Assembly: GCF_000691505.1 (NCBI RefSeq)
Contig: NZ_JMIP02000020.1
Location: 186,001 to 250,000 of the forward strand
Source: Halostagnicola sp. A56
GTDB taxonomy: Archaea > Halobacteriota > Halobacteria > Halobacteriales > Natrialbaceae
Direction of reading: 5' to 3'
DNA length: 64,000 nt
This document shows, piece by piece, positions 15,173 through 24,535 of this stretch. The notes below the pieces were generated by a model that did not search any database, was not told where the DNA came from, and worked only from the letters and a program-made list of their open reading frames with translations. How positions within the stretch are numbered: the stretch's first letter is position 1; every line of letters starts with the position of its first letter. The translations under genes were made by a program, and so were the position numbers.

Positions 15173-16150
15173 ATGGCCATTGCTGAGGAAGCCGAGGGAA
15201 CGGACGACGGGGGGCAGGACCCCTCCGGAGCAGGCGACGAGCGCGGAACTGACACCGCGAGTGACGAACCGACCGCCTCGAGCGAGGACCGAGAGCGCAC
15301 GACGACCGACAGCGCCGACGACCGCTACACGCGGAAGAAGTGCGTCCTCATCACCGGCTGTTCGTCGGGCATCGGGCGAGCGACCGCGAAGGCGTTCCTC
15401 GAGGAGGACTGGCAGGTCGTGGCCACGGCGCGAAACACCGACGACATCGCGGATCTCGCCGAGGCGGGCTGTACGACGCTCGAGCTCGACGTGACCGAGC
15501 CCGACCAGGTCGCTCGAGTCGTCGAGGAGACCGTCGAAATCGGCGGCGCGATCGACTGTCTCGTGAACAACGCGGGCTACGCCCAGATGGGGCCGATCGA
15601 GGACGTCTCCACGCTCGACCTCCACCGGCAGTTCGACGTCAACGTCTACGGCCCGCATCGGCTCGCCCGCGCTGCGCTGCCTCACATGCGAGCCCAGGGC
15701 GAGGGCCGAATCATCAACGTCTCGAGCATCCTCGGCCGCCTCTCGTTTGCCGGTACCGGGCCGTACTCGGGCTCGAAACACGCACTCGAAGCGATGAGCG
15801 ATTCCCTCCGGGCTGAAGTCGAGGAGTTCGGCATCGAGGTCGTCCTGATCGAACCCGGCACCGTCGAGACGGAGTTCGTCGAACGGACCGACGACGAACT
15901 GCCCGAGAACCGGACGCCGGCCTACGAGACGCTCTACGAGATCTACGACGACGCACAGCTCATCGGCGGCGGCGGACCGCTCGCGCTGAAGCCGACGGAC
16001 GTTTCCGAGGCGATCGTCGAGGCGGGAACCGCTCGAGAGCCGCCCGCCCGATACCCCGTGGGGCCGATGGCCCAGTACGGCTCCTACGCACGATTCCTGC
16101 CGGATCGGATTCGCGATGCGGCCTACGGGCTCCTCCAGAAGTTCGTCTGA
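15173..16150 (+). CDS. Short-chain dehydrogenase/reductase
   Basis: This 325-residue protein begins with an acidic, disordered extension (about 1-54) before a classical SDR domain. The cofactor motif is TGCSSGIG (61-68), NNAG is at 132-135, and the catalytic Ser-Tyr-Lys set is near S185, Y198 and K202 (YSGSK). The PGTVETEF segment after the sixth strand is typical of retinol-dehydrogenase-like SDRs. NADP preference and substrate cannot be told. It is a single gene, convergent with the ArsA-like ATPase. Confidence 0.88.
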   Translation: MAIAEEAEGTDDGGQDPSGAGDERGTDTASDEPTASSEDRERTTTDSADDRYTRKKCVLITGCSSGIGRATAKAFLEEDWQVVATARNTDDIADLAEAGCTTLELDVTEPDQVARVVEETVEIGGAIDCLVNNAGYAQMGPIEDVSTLDLHRQFDVNVYGPHRLARAALPHMRAQGEGRIINVSSILGRLSFAGTGPYSGSKHALEAMSDSLRAEVEEFGIEVVLIEPGTVETEFVERTDDELPENRTPAYETLYEIYDDAQLIGGGGPLALKPTDVSEAIVEAGTAREPPARYPVGPMAQYGSYARFLPDRIRDAAYGLLQKFV

Positions 16151-16225
16151 GAAGTGCGACGATACCGGTCGCGGTTCGTTCGAGAATCGGCGCTCGTCGG
16201 TCCGCCCGCAGCGTTCTCTTCGAAA

Positions 16226-17425
16226 TCAGCGTAGACAGGCGGCGACGACCTCGAGCATGTTCTCGCCGCGGACTTCGTCTGCAAACAGCGGGACCCGACG
16301 AACGTCGGTGCCGCGAAAGAGTTCCTGGGCCTCCGTCAGCGCCTTCTGCTGGACATCCCAGCGGCGCTGACAGAACTCGCAGTCGTCGAGGTTCGGCTCG
16401 AGGAAGTCGCCATCGACGTCGTCGGTAACGTTCGAGAGCGGTTCCATCACGCGGTTGACGACGAGCGTGCCGACCGGAATATCGAACTCCCGCAGTTGCG
16501 CGCGGAGCCGTTTGGACTCGAGGACGCTCATTTCCTCGGGGACCATCACGATTCGGAAGTCGGTTCGCTGGGGATCACTGAGCGCGTCTCGGAGGCGTTC
16601 GATCCGTTCGCGGAGCTCCTCGAGGTCCTCCATGCCGGGCTCCTCGGAACCGTCCGCGCCGCCGAACATCCCCTTGACGCCCTCGAGCATCCCGCCGATC
16701 CGCTGGCGGAGCTTCATCACTTTGCCCATCATCGAGTCCATCAGCTCCGGCAATCGCAGGAGCTTGAGGGTGTGGCCTGTCGGTGCCGTGTCCACGACGA
16801 CCCGATCAAATCGGTCGTCGTCCATGTACTCAAGCAGGAGTTGGACGGCCGCCGCCTCGTCGGAGCCGGGCATGTCGCCGCCGAGCATGGCGTCCATCGG
16901 GGAGTCGCCGCCGAGCAGTTCGCCCATACCGCCCATGGGACCGTCGGGACCGCCGAATGGGTCGTCGGATCCACTCGAGTCGGCGGTCGTACCGGTGGGG
17001 TCTGCTGCGGATTCACCACCGCCGTCTCCCTGCGAGAAGATCGTATCGGCGTCCTCGAGCGCCGCTTCGGGATCGATCTCGGCGGCGTACAGCGGCACGT
17101 CGTCGCGGATCCGGGCCGGTTCCGCGGGAATATCCGTCTCGTAGGTGTCCGAGAGCGAGTGGGCGGGATCGGTCGACACGACGAGCGTGCGAACGCCGCG
17201 CCGCGCGCTGTCTAGGGCCGTCGACGCCGCCATCGTGGTCTTTCCGACGCCGCCTTTCCCCCCGTAGAGGACGTACTCCGGTCCGTCGATGGGTTCGTCG
17301 CTCGGTTCGACGTCGACCGTCCGGCGCTGGTCGCCCTCCGCGACGGAATCGGTCGGCGTCACCTCGATCGTGTGGTCGTCGTCCTCGTTCGTCTCCTCGA
17401 CCGGGTCGACGTCGAGTCCGCTCAT
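16226..17425 (-). CDS. ArsA/Get3-family ATPase
   Basis: This 399-residue P-loop ATPase has an acidic leader of about 48 residues, then the deviant Walker A GGKGGVGKTT (55-64) and DPAHSLSD (switch I). The switch II-like VVVDTAPTGHTLKLLRLPEL lies near 208. A glycine-, aspartate- and methionine-rich insertion (about 135-185) precedes the switch II region, and a CEFC pair near residue 352 matches the zinc-binding CxxC of Get3. In archaea this family is linked to tail-anchored protein handling or to arsenite efflux. No ars genes are nearby, so the Get3-like role is favoured by inference. Confidence 0.88.
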   Translation of the reverse strand: MSGLDVDPVEETNEDDDHTIEVTPTDSVAEGDQRRTVDVEPSDEPIDGPEYVLYGGKGGVGKTTMAASTALDSARRGVRTLVVSTDPAHSLSDTYETDIPAEPARIRDDVPLYAAEIDPEAALEDADTIFSQGDGGGESAADPTGTTADSSGSDDPFGGPDGPMGGMGELLGGDSPMDAMLGGDMPGSDEAAAVQLLLEYMDDDRFDRVVVDTAPTGHTLKLLRLPELMDSMMGKVMKLRQRIGGMLEGVKGMFGGADGSEEPGMEDLEELRERIERLRDALSDPQRTDFRIVMVPEEMSVLESKRLRAQLREFDIPVGTLVVNRVMEPLSNVTDDVDGDFLEPNLDDCEFCQRRWDVQQKALTEAQELFRGTDVRRVPLFADEVRGENMLEVVAACLR

Positions 17426-17630
17426 ACCTGCGGGTATCCCGTCCAGACACGAGTACCCGTCGGTCCGTTTTCATCGAACCGTTCACCGCGGCTGCGAGAG
17501 ACGGCGGGGACGAATCGAATTGTCTCCAAACCGCCGTTTCGCGCGAGCATACCCTCGTTGACATCCCATCGCGGAGCTGTATTAGGTGTATTAACACCAG
17601 TAAACAGACTTGTTCGACTAGGGAACACGG

Positions 17631-17637
17631 TTATATA
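17631..17637 (+). promoter_or_regulatory. TATA box of the zinc-ribbon gene
   Basis: TTATATA predicts transcription starting near 17660. This excludes the ATG at 17653 and favours the in-frame ATG at 17674 as translation start. Confidence 0.5.
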
Positions 17638-17673
17638 CGAGATCGTGGTCCGATGACGCGAACCGATCGTCCA

Positions 17674-17982
17674 ATGACGACTCCACCCATCCCCACAACG
17701 ACCGACCCCAAACGCTCCGCCGAATCCGAACGCGCCTCCGGACCCGACCGCGCCGCTCGAGACACGGGCCCGTTTCCGTACGCTGGCTCAGAGTCCGAAC
17801 GCGCTCTCGAGACCGCACTCCCGACTCGGTTTGCCGCGCGGTCTCTCCGCACCCTGCACTCGAGCGCCGGACGAGCGGGTCCGGCCGGATCGACTGCCTG
17901 CCCCGAGTGCGGCACCGAGACGGTCAACGGCGCCGGCCTGTTCGCGTGTTCGCAGTGTGACTGGTCGGGGTCGCTTCGGTAG
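17674..17982 (+). CDS. Zinc-ribbon protein
   Basis: This encodes 102 residues from the ATG that fits the upstream TATA box; 17653 would add seven. The first 70 residues are polar, rich in Ser, Pro and Arg, and probably disordered. The end is a clean zinc ribbon: CPECGTETVNGAGLFACSQC followed by DWSGSLR. Small haloarchaeal proteins with a terminal ribbon of this type are common; no function is known. It is divergent from the ATPase gene. Confidence 0.75.
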   Translation: MTTPPIPTTTDPKRSAESERASGPDRAARDTGPFPYAGSESERALETALPTRFAARSLRTLHSSAGRAGPAGSTACPECGTETVNGAGLFACSQCDWSGSLR

Positions 17983-18018
17983 TACACGTCGGCGGCGACG
18001 AGGCGAAAATACGCTCGT

Positions 18019-19119
18019 TTATTCGAAGTACTCGACCAATCGCTGGGCCGCGTCCTCGACGCGCGGCGTCACGAGCGCGAAGCGAAGCCACTCCTCGCGT
18101 GCGCTGCCGAAGGCGTTCCCCGGCATGCCGGCGACGCCCGCCTCGTCGATCAGCCGTTCGACGTTCTCGAGCGTGCCGGGGAAATCGTCGAAGCGAACCA
18201 GCACGTAGAACGAACCGCTGGGTTTCGTGTACGCCGCACCCGCTCGCTCGAGGGCGTCGGTAAACGTCTCGACGCGTTCGCGTAACCGGTCTCGATTGGC
18301 CTGGTAGTAGTCGGGGCTCGTTTCTCGCAGGGCGTACAAGATGGCGTACTGGGCGGGCCGACTGCCGGCGACGTTGACCAGCATGTGGCGACTTCTCGCG
18401 CTCTCGACCAGATTTTTGGGGAAGACGGCGTAGCCGACACGAAACCCCGTGATCGCCATCGATTTCGAAAACGAGTTCGTCACAATCCGACGGTCGGAGT
18501 CGACCGAGAGCGCGCTGGCGAAGGTCCCCGAGAGGTCGAAGTGATCGTAGACTTCGTCGCTCACGAGTACCGCGTCGTTGTCCTCGGCGATCGAGACCAG
18601 TTCGCGAACCGTCTCCTCGGGATAGACCGCGCCGGTCGGGTTGTTCGGCGAGTTGACCACGATGGCGGCGGTCTCGGCGCTCGCCGCTGATCGAACGTCG
18701 GCTGGATCGAGCCGTCCCGTATCGTCGGTTTCGACGTACGTCTGGGTCCCCTCAAGCATGGTCGTCTTTCCCGGATAGTACGGGTAGACCGGATCGGTCA
18801 GGATGATTTCGGAGCCGCTATCGCGCTCTAAGGCGCGGGCCATCGCGAGGTAATTCGCCTCGCCGGCTCCGTTGGTGACGACGACCTGCGAGATGTCCAC
18901 GTTCCGGCGCGCGGCGATTTCCTCGCGTAACTCGCGGAGCCCGTCGCTGGGCGGATATTGAAACTGCTCAGGGTCAGCGTCGGCGTAGTCGGAGAGCCCC
19001 TCCCGGAGCGCCTCGGGTGGCTCCCAGTCCGGGTTACCGCTGACCATGTCGATGACGTCGCCGTCGGCCTCGGCCGCGTACTGCATTACGCGAAAGAAAA
19101 GCGGCGTCTCGTAGTCCAT
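18019..19119 (-). CDS. Pyridoxal-phosphate aminotransferase, class I/II
   Basis: This 366-residue fold-type I aminotransferase is read from ATG 19119 (MDYETPLFFRVMQYA); the frame extends to 19179 but without family similarity. Visible landmarks are SGNPDWEPP near the N-terminus, the NSPNNPTG loop (156-163), the aspartate of VSDEVYDHF (D188), the cofactor lysine K219 in NSFSKSMA and the carboxylate-binding R227. It most resembles aspartate/aromatic-type archaeal aminotransferases. The donor and acceptor pair cannot be deduced. Confidence 0.9.
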   Translation of the reverse strand: MDYETPLFFRVMQYAAEADGDVIDMVSGNPDWEPPEALREGLSDYADADPEQFQYPPSDGLRELREEIAARRNVDISQVVVTNGAGEANYLAMARALERDSGSEIILTDPVYPYYPGKTTMLEGTQTYVETDDTGRLDPADVRSAASAETAAIVVNSPNNPTGAVYPEETVRELVSIAEDNDAVLVSDEVYDHFDLSGTFASALSVDSDRRIVTNSFSKSMAITGFRVGYAVFPKNLVESARSRHMLVNVAGSRPAQYAILYALRETSPDYYQANRDRLRERVETFTDALERAGAAYTKPSGSFYVLVRFDDFPGTLENVERLIDEAGVAGMPGNAFGSAREEWLRFALVTPRVEDAAQRLVEYFE

Positions 19120-19245
19120 GCGTTCGTGTGAACGCCGACGGGTCGTGGATCTTTCGACACGCGCGAGGGAAGGGTACACCGCCGAACTCGACGGCGAACT
19201 CGTCCCACCGGTTCATTCAAACTGCCGGCTCTCGACCACTCGAGT

Positions 19246-19760
19246 ATGAACGACGACATCGACCGTGACCTGCCGATGCGCGTCGGCGACGCGCTCAGAG
19301 ACGCCGAGGAGACCCTCGCCGTGGCCGAATCCTGCACCGGCGGGCTGATCGGCGCGACGATAACGGCGATTCCGGGCGCGAGCGATTACTTCGAAGCCGG
19401 GCTGACGACCTACGCGTACGACGCCAAGCGTCGCCACCTCGGAGTGAGCCGCGAGGCGCTCGACGAACACGGCGCGGTCTCCGACCCCGTCGCACTCGAG
19501 ATGGCCCGTGGCGTTCGAGACGTGACCGACGTGACGTGGGGGCTCTCGGTGACGGGGGTCGCCGGCCCCACCGGCGGAACCGACGCCGACCCCGTCGGGA
19601 CCGTCTACGTCGCGTCTCCTACGCCGGCCCGTGGGGATCTAACACCTCGAGGGCGACCGTCTCTCGCTACGAGTTCGACGGCGATCGGGCGGTCATTCGA
19701 GCGAAAACGGTCGAACAGGCGCTCGAGGACCTGATCGGCGCAATCGACCGAATCCACTGA
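19246..19760 (+). pseudogene. cinA: CinA-like nicotinamide-nucleotide amidase, frameshifted
   Basis: The first frame gives the CinA C-terminal domain from VGDALRDAEETLAVAESCTG to VTGVAGPTGGTDADPVGTVY, covering the active-site serine (AESCTGG) and the GPTGG motif. Near 19615 similarity jumps to another frame, which continues as SYAGPWGSNTSRATVSRYEF and ends normally at 19760. The frame change equals one missing base. The full-length product would have about 170 residues, normal for stand-alone CinA-C. This is either a recent inactivation or a sequencing error. Confidence 0.8.
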
Positions 19761-19838
19761 GAGTTGCTCGTACGGGGCTGGTCGGTGGCGCGTCTCGACA
19801 GAAAGCTATTCCGTCCGTCGGTTCCCAGCCTCCGGTAG

Positions 19839-20333
19839 ATGAACAAGAAGGGACACGTTCTCAACGCCGCCCTGTTGAGCATCGGGCTGGGCTACCTGCT
19901 CGAGCCGTCGGGGACCGAAGAGACGTTCGCGACGATTCTGATGATCGGCGTTCCCGTCACCCTCGGGGCGCTCTTTCCCGATGTCGACACCGCCTTCGGA
20001 AAGCACCGAAAGACGCTGCACAACCTGCCGATTCTGGTCGCGTTCGTGGCCTTCCCGTATTTCTTCGAGAACCTCCAGTACGTCTGGATCGGGATTCTCA
20101 CCCACTACGTGCTCGACGTCGCCGGGAGCAAGCGCGGTATCGCGCTGTTCTATCCCCTCTGGTCCGAGGAGTTCGGACTCCCGGTCGGCGTCGCCGTCAA
20201 GAGCAGGATGGCCGATCTGGTGACCGTCATCGTCACCGCCGCGGAACTGGTCGTCGCCGCGATCATCATCTACCGGATTCCACAGCTCAGTCTCGAGTTG
20301 GGCGGACAGGCGATCGGTACCGTTCTCGGATAG
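19839..20333 (+). CDS. Membrane-bound metal-dependent hydrolase (YdjM/DUF457-like)
   Basis: This encodes 164 residues with four or five membrane helices. Conserved polar positions typical of the family are visible: KGHVLNA at the start, FPDVDTAFGKHRKTLHN in the first loop and LTHYVLDVAGSKRG later. These residues probably bind metal. The cellular role of haloarchaeal members is not established. The gene stands alone on the plus strand after the broken cinA gene. Confidence 0.8.
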   Translation: MNKKGHVLNAALLSIGLGYLLEPSGTEETFATILMIGVPVTLGALFPDVDTAFGKHRKTLHNLPILVAFVAFPYFFENLQYVWIGILTHYVLDVAGSKRGIALFYPLWSEEFGLPVGVAVKSRMADLVTVIVTAAELVVAAIIIYRIPQLSLELGGQAIGTVLG

Positions 20334-20457
20334 CGCGCGGAACGCCGCTATCTCGCCATTCCAGTCGTCGAATCACTGATTGAGCGGCGTGGTTGTTCGC
20401 CTCGACCGAAGACCCATATCGAAACAGCTTGATGACACGAACGAAGGGATTGACTCG

Positions 20458-21723
20458 ATGCAGCTTTCGCGGGGCACGATGTTCGGGAGGCAGGCGTTGC
20501 TCTGGTGGGCCGTCCTCTCGAACGCGCTTTCGTTCCTCGGCGTTTTGCTCTGGAACTGGGACGTCACGACGCTGGTATCCGTCTACTGGCTCGAGATCGG
20601 AATCGGGCTGTTCTGGGCGACTCTCAAAGCCGGGTTCGCCGAGCGACCCGCCGACTATTCGCCGGAAATGTTCCTGTTCGGTGCGTTCCGATACCGACGC
20701 GGCGGCGTTTCGATCCCGCGAACGGATCTCGTGTGGTACCTTCACAACCTTCCGATAGTCGCTTTTGCAGGGGTTGGCTTTGGCGGCGCGTGGATTGCGA
20801 TCGGTCTGCTGGCTATCGGACAGATGCCTGGGTTTCAGGAAGTAGTCCAACCCGGATCCGGGACTTTCTATTCCGTGCTTGCCGTCGGAATCAGTCTCTT
20901 CGTCGGTAACAGCTGGAAGGCGGTGTCGACCTACATCGGCGGTCGGCGGTATCGTGAGCTAAACGCACAGCAAGTCCTTCAGGAGGCGCTCTGGCCGCTG
21001 TGGATTTTCGGCGTGATCATCATGCTCGTCGCACCCACCGTCACTGGGGAAGTAACGACACTCCTTTTTCTCATCCCGCTACTGGTCATGAAGTTTGCAT
21101 TCGACCTCGTCTGGACGTTCTACGAGACGATGCTGTCGTTCGACGAGAAAATTGGCGGCTGGCTCGGGGTCGCCGAGACCGGAACCGGTCTCGAGTGGGA
21201 CCCGCGTCCGCTTGAGCGATCGCGTCCCACAGACTCGATTCGACCGCACAGATTCGGCGTTCTTCTCGGCGGGGTAACGAACGGCGTCCGGTCGCTGGCG
21301 GGCACGCTCGTGGGGCTGTTCGGCGGTTGGGTTTGCTTCGTTCTCCTGCTGGGCGCTGACCTCGTCGTTCTCGAGTGGCTCGCGGTCGCCCTCGCATTGT
21401 TGGGCGGGCTCGGCGTCTTCGATCATGTCCTCAGGCACTGGTGGACGAGGTACCAATTCGACGAAACCGACGATCTCGTCTGCTACGGCGCACGGTCTGC
21501 CGGGCCGCACTGGCGACTCGATCTCGATCGGATCGAATCTCTCGAGCGGAACGGTTCCAGAGTAGATCGACTGCTGGGAACGACGACGCTTCGCATCGAC
21601 CTCGAGAACGACGAGCAGACGATTCGACTGCCGTACCTCAAGCGAGAAAGCGCTCGAACGATCGAGGAGACGATCGACGCGTCAGCGGCGGATGCGAAAC
21701 GTGCCGCGACTGGTCGGTTCTGA
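20458..21723 (+). CDS. Multi-spanning membrane protein with C-terminal PH-like domain
   Basis: From the ATG at 20458 (MQLSRGTMFGRQALLWW) this encodes 421 residues; a longer frame starts at 20380. The first ~330 residues hold about eight helices and resemble the DUF6498 family (SNALSFLGVLLWNWDVTTLV, SVYWLEIGIGLFWATLKAGF). The C-terminus (about 345-410) looks like a bacterial PH domain: YQFDETDDLVCYG, WRLDLDRIESLERNGSR, TTTLRIDLENDEQTIRL. A PH module fused to this membrane core suggests a role at the inner membrane surface; nothing more specific can be said. Confidence 0.7.
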   Translation: MQLSRGTMFGRQALLWWAVLSNALSFLGVLLWNWDVTTLVSVYWLEIGIGLFWATLKAGFAERPADYSPEMFLFGAFRYRRGGVSIPRTDLVWYLHNLPIVAFAGVGFGGAWIAIGLLAIGQMPGFQEVVQPGSGTFYSVLAVGISLFVGNSWKAVSTYIGGRRYRELNAQQVLQEALWPLWIFGVIIMLVAPTVTGEVTTLLFLIPLLVMKFAFDLVWTFYETMLSFDEKIGGWLGVAETGTGLEWDPRPLERSRPTDSIRPHRFGVLLGGVTNGVRSLAGTLVGLFGGWVCFVLLLGADLVVLEWLAVALALLGGLGVFDHVLRHWWTRYQFDETDDLVCYGARSAGPHWRLDLDRIESLERNGSRVDRLLGTTTLRIDLENDEQTIRLPYLKRESARTIEETIDASAADAKRAATGRF

Positions 21724-21726
21724 GAA

Positions 21727-22662
21727 TTACTGGCTATCTGAGTCGTGGCGGTTCGGCGTCCACTCCTCGCAGGGGTCCATATCCTTCATGCCGCCGTCGT
21801 GGTAGCCGCAGTAGGGGACCATTCCCGAGTCGGTCCGAACGTATTCGAAGTGATGACAGTTTCCGCAGTACCGGTCCGCCGGTTCGACGGGGCTCTCGGG
21901 TTGGACGGGAGCATCGACGAGTTCCGCGTCCCGGCCGTCGCCGGTCTCGAGCGGCGACTCGAGCGATTCGGGCTGCGAACCGCCGTCGCTGGTGGGGACC
22001 GCACCCGATCCGGCTGGCGCGCCGTTCGTTCCACTCCCGCCGGTCGAGCGCATCTTCGAGTCGCCGTCGACGTTCGTCTGCGTCTCGACATCGCCGTCTG
22101 GATCGGCCCCGAAGAGGCCGACGCCGCCGAGCGCGCCGCCGCTCGAGTTGTCCACCTCGACGACCTTCGTTTCGCCCCGTCGGGTGACGTTCATCTCGAG
22201 CATCCCGCCCGGATCGTTCCGCGTCTTGAAGTTGACGACGGCGATGAACAGACAACACACGGTGATGAACAGACCGAGCAGGTACACCACTGAAACGTGG
22301 AGTGTGAGTTCCTTGCCGTGGAACCGCCAGTGTTCGGGGTAGGCGTACGAAAACATCGCAACCCCGAGCATGCAGAGACTCGTTCCGATCGCGGCCGCAG
22401 CCTTCACCCGACGCGATGCGGGCAAAACGATGAAAACGCCGACGAACGCGGTCGGGACGCCGATTCCGGCCATAACCCCGGCTCCGCGAATCGGTCCTAA
22501 CGGGTGGGGAAAATACGACGAGAAGAGTTCGGTCGTCGCGACGAAGACGGCGACGACCGCCAGAATCGCCCCGATAGCGACGAGCACCGCGCCCGTGTAC
22601 AGCCGTCGGAGGCTCGACACCTCCCGTTCGTTTCCTCGGTAGACCTCCGTCAGGCTGGTCAT
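21727..22662 (-). CDS. Haloarchaeal membrane protein with C-terminal cysteine module
   Basis: This is a 311-residue protein. Residues 20-145 contain four helices. A cytoplasmic linker of about 100 residues, rich in Gly, Ser and Asp, follows. The C-terminus has CGNCHHFEYV, then CGYHDGGMKDMDPCEEW, a likely zinc site. It resembles a conserved haloarchaeal family of unknown function. It is convergent with the preceding membrane protein, only 3 bases apart, so the two terminate against each other. Confidence 0.7.
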   Translation of the reverse strand: MTSLTEVYRGNEREVSSLRRLYTGAVLVAIGAILAVVAVFVATTELFSSYFPHPLGPIRGAGVMAGIGVPTAFVGVFIVLPASRRVKAAAAIGTSLCMLGVAMFSYAYPEHWRFHGKELTLHVSVVYLLGLFITVCCLFIAVVNFKTRNDPGGMLEMNVTRRGETKVVEVDNSSGGALGGVGLFGADPDGDVETQTNVDGDSKMRSTGGSGTNGAPAGSGAVPTSDGGSQPESLESPLETGDGRDAELVDAPVQPESPVEPADRYCGNCHHFEYVRTDSGMVPYCGYHDGGMKDMDPCEEWTPNRHDSDSQ

Positions 22663-23256
22663 GATACAGCGGTTGGTACTCGGGCCACAAAAAATGATAC
22701 GTCAGACAATTCTCGAAATTCTGGGTGAACTGATCGTCCCGATCGATCACTCGTGTTGGGCGCTCGTCGGACTCGAGTCGGACTCGCTTCTCACCCGAGA
22801 CGGATTCACGTCCTGTTCGAAGACGAGACTCATTGCTCACCAGACGACTACGGATCAGAATTTCTCACAGTCTGAGACTTTGACGCGAAACGAAGGGAGC
22901 GACTCGCAGCGAACTCCGAAGCGCAAATCTCCGCGAAACACGGCGGCGAGAACGCGAAAAGCGCTGTTATCCAAATCGTTTCAAACTCGAGTACCTCGAC
23001 GACCTCGAGGATATCCACGCTGACTCTCGGGAGGTGATCAGAAGACTTCGAAGCGCCGTCCGATCAGTCTCGCGGATGGCCAGCCCTACAAAGAGCGAGC
23101 GCAGGAGACGAAGGCCAAAAGCGCCCGTCGACGCTCCCCATCGAAAGACGACGGCGAGCGACGCAAATCGTGGATATAGCGATGTATACGGAAGAGTACA
23201 TCCGAAGTCACCAGCAACCCGTAGAATTTACTTCCCACGTCGAGTAGGAAGTTCCA
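22663..23256. other. Decayed sequence between a membrane protein and a transposase relic
   Basis: No intact gene is seen. Short protein-like stretches appear on the plus strand in different frames, for example FKLEYLDDLEDIHADSREVI (about 22978-23037) and RPISLADGQPYKERAQETKA (about 23057-23116), consistent with one older gene broken by frameshifts. Codon use in those stretches is haloarchaeal. It lies directly before an IS630 relic, and insertion-sequence activity may explain the decay. Confidence 0.5.
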
Positions 23257-23918
23257 ATGGATCATCTGGACGAACTCTCGCTCGAGGACCTCCAGCGGGC
23301 GCTCGAGGAAGTCGAGGGAAAGAAACCGACGATGCGGTTGCTCGCGGCGATCGCGTACAAAAACGGCGTGACACAGACGGAGTTAGCCGAGTGGTACGAC
23401 GTCGAGCGGCGGACGATCTACAGCTGGCTCAAGCGCCTCGAGTCGGAGTCGCTCGCGCAGGCTGTCACCGACGGCCGGCGGTCCGGTCGACCGCGGAAGC
23501 TGACCGAGGAGCAACGCGAGCGGTTCGAACGCACACTGCAGGACCCGCCAACTGCGGCCGATTACGACGCGGCGACCTGGCATCCCGATCTGGTACAGCG
23601 ATATCTCGAGGAGCGGTACGATGTCGCGTATTCGATTCCGAGTTGCCGACGGCTGATGAAGGAGGCGGGGCTTCGATACGAACCGGCGCGGGAGACGAAA
23701 GTGCTAACAAGCGGCGAGCGATCGGCAGACGACGAGCCAGAACACAGTGGCAGGTGGACTCCGTCCTGACGACCGATGGGGAAGCAAGGTTCCTCGAAGA
23801 GTCCCAACTGCTGGACAGCCCGTCAGCAGTCACCAGGCCAGAGCGAACGATCGGGAACGAATTCGATCCTCGAGCAACTAATTCTGAACCGCGTAGGTCT
23901 GAATTCGATGGTGGATGA
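23257..23918 (+). pseudogene. IS630-family transposase relic
   Basis: The first frame (23257 to about 23735) encodes the N-terminal DNA-binding part of a haloarchaeal IS630-type transposase, with a helix-turn-helix (VTQTELAEWYDVERRTIYSW) followed by GRPRKLTEEQRERFERTLQD and the second helical region. Near 23735 similarity passes to another frame (WQVDSVLTTDGEARFLEESQ), which contains the start of the DDE domain with its first aspartate. About 45 residues later it degenerates. The catalytic domain is mostly missing, so the element is dead. No clear terminal repeats were found. Confidence 0.75.
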
Positions 23919-24028
23919 AAATGTCTCGAGGCTGTCGTGTACGTCAGCAAACGAACGCCGCGGAACGGTAGCAGAGCTATTCAATGGGACTTCGTGACAG
24001 GGAAAGAAGTACCGACGATAGTTCGTAT

Positions 24029-24376
24029 TCAGGCGGCATCAGCTTCGACGGTGTAGACGTCGGCGTCTTCGGGGACGTCGACGGAGACTGTCACGCGGCG
24101 GGATTCGTTCGAGTCCATCGTTATCTCGCGGGTTTCGCGACCGACGACAGTCCCCTCGTCGTCCTCGAACGTGATCGTGATCTGGATGTCCCCGCTGCGA
24201 CCGCCGTTTTCGACGAGGACTTCGATATCCATCGTCCCGGAGAACGCCCCCGATATCGACTGGTCCCCATCGACGTTCTCGATCGATGGGTCTGGACCCA
24301 GTAGTTCCGTACAACCCGCGAGGCTGACGATTCCCCCGGTGACAGCGACTCCGCGCAGGTACGATCTTCGGTACAT
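24029..24376 (-). CDS. Tat-type lipoprotein
   Basis: This encodes 115 residues from ATG 24376 (MYRRSYLRGVAVTGG), with a twin-arginine signal and a lipobox SLAGC. The mature part is a single beta-sandwich of about 85 residues (TMDIEVLVENGGRSGDIQIT, VVGRETREITMDSNESRRVT), similar to the CARDB/FxLYD style of extracellular haloarchaeal domains. It stands alone, divergent from the transposase relic and next to the TPP-enzyme gene. Confidence 0.75.
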   Translation of the reverse strand: MYRRSYLRGVAVTGGIVSLAGCTELLGPDPSIENVDGDQSISGAFSGTMDIEVLVENGGRSGDIQITITFEDDEGTVVGRETREITMDSNESRRVTVSVDVPEDADVYTVEADAA

Positions 24377-24535
24377 AGGTTCGACGTGCAACTGAAACAC
24401 TTTCGGTGTTTCGTTGTGAGTCGGCCGTGGTAGACGCGTGAAGAACGCCTCCCGCAGACGCGTGTGGTAGCTGCTGTCGACGCATGGAAACGGCTACCGC
24501 GCACGTTAGAGATCGTCGTCGAATTTCGATCAGCT

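Noticed and set aside
22661-23023. 120-codon plus-strand frame after the membrane protein gene
   Set aside because: Serine- and arginine-rich, crosses the regions where protein-like pieces lie in other frames; not a real gene.
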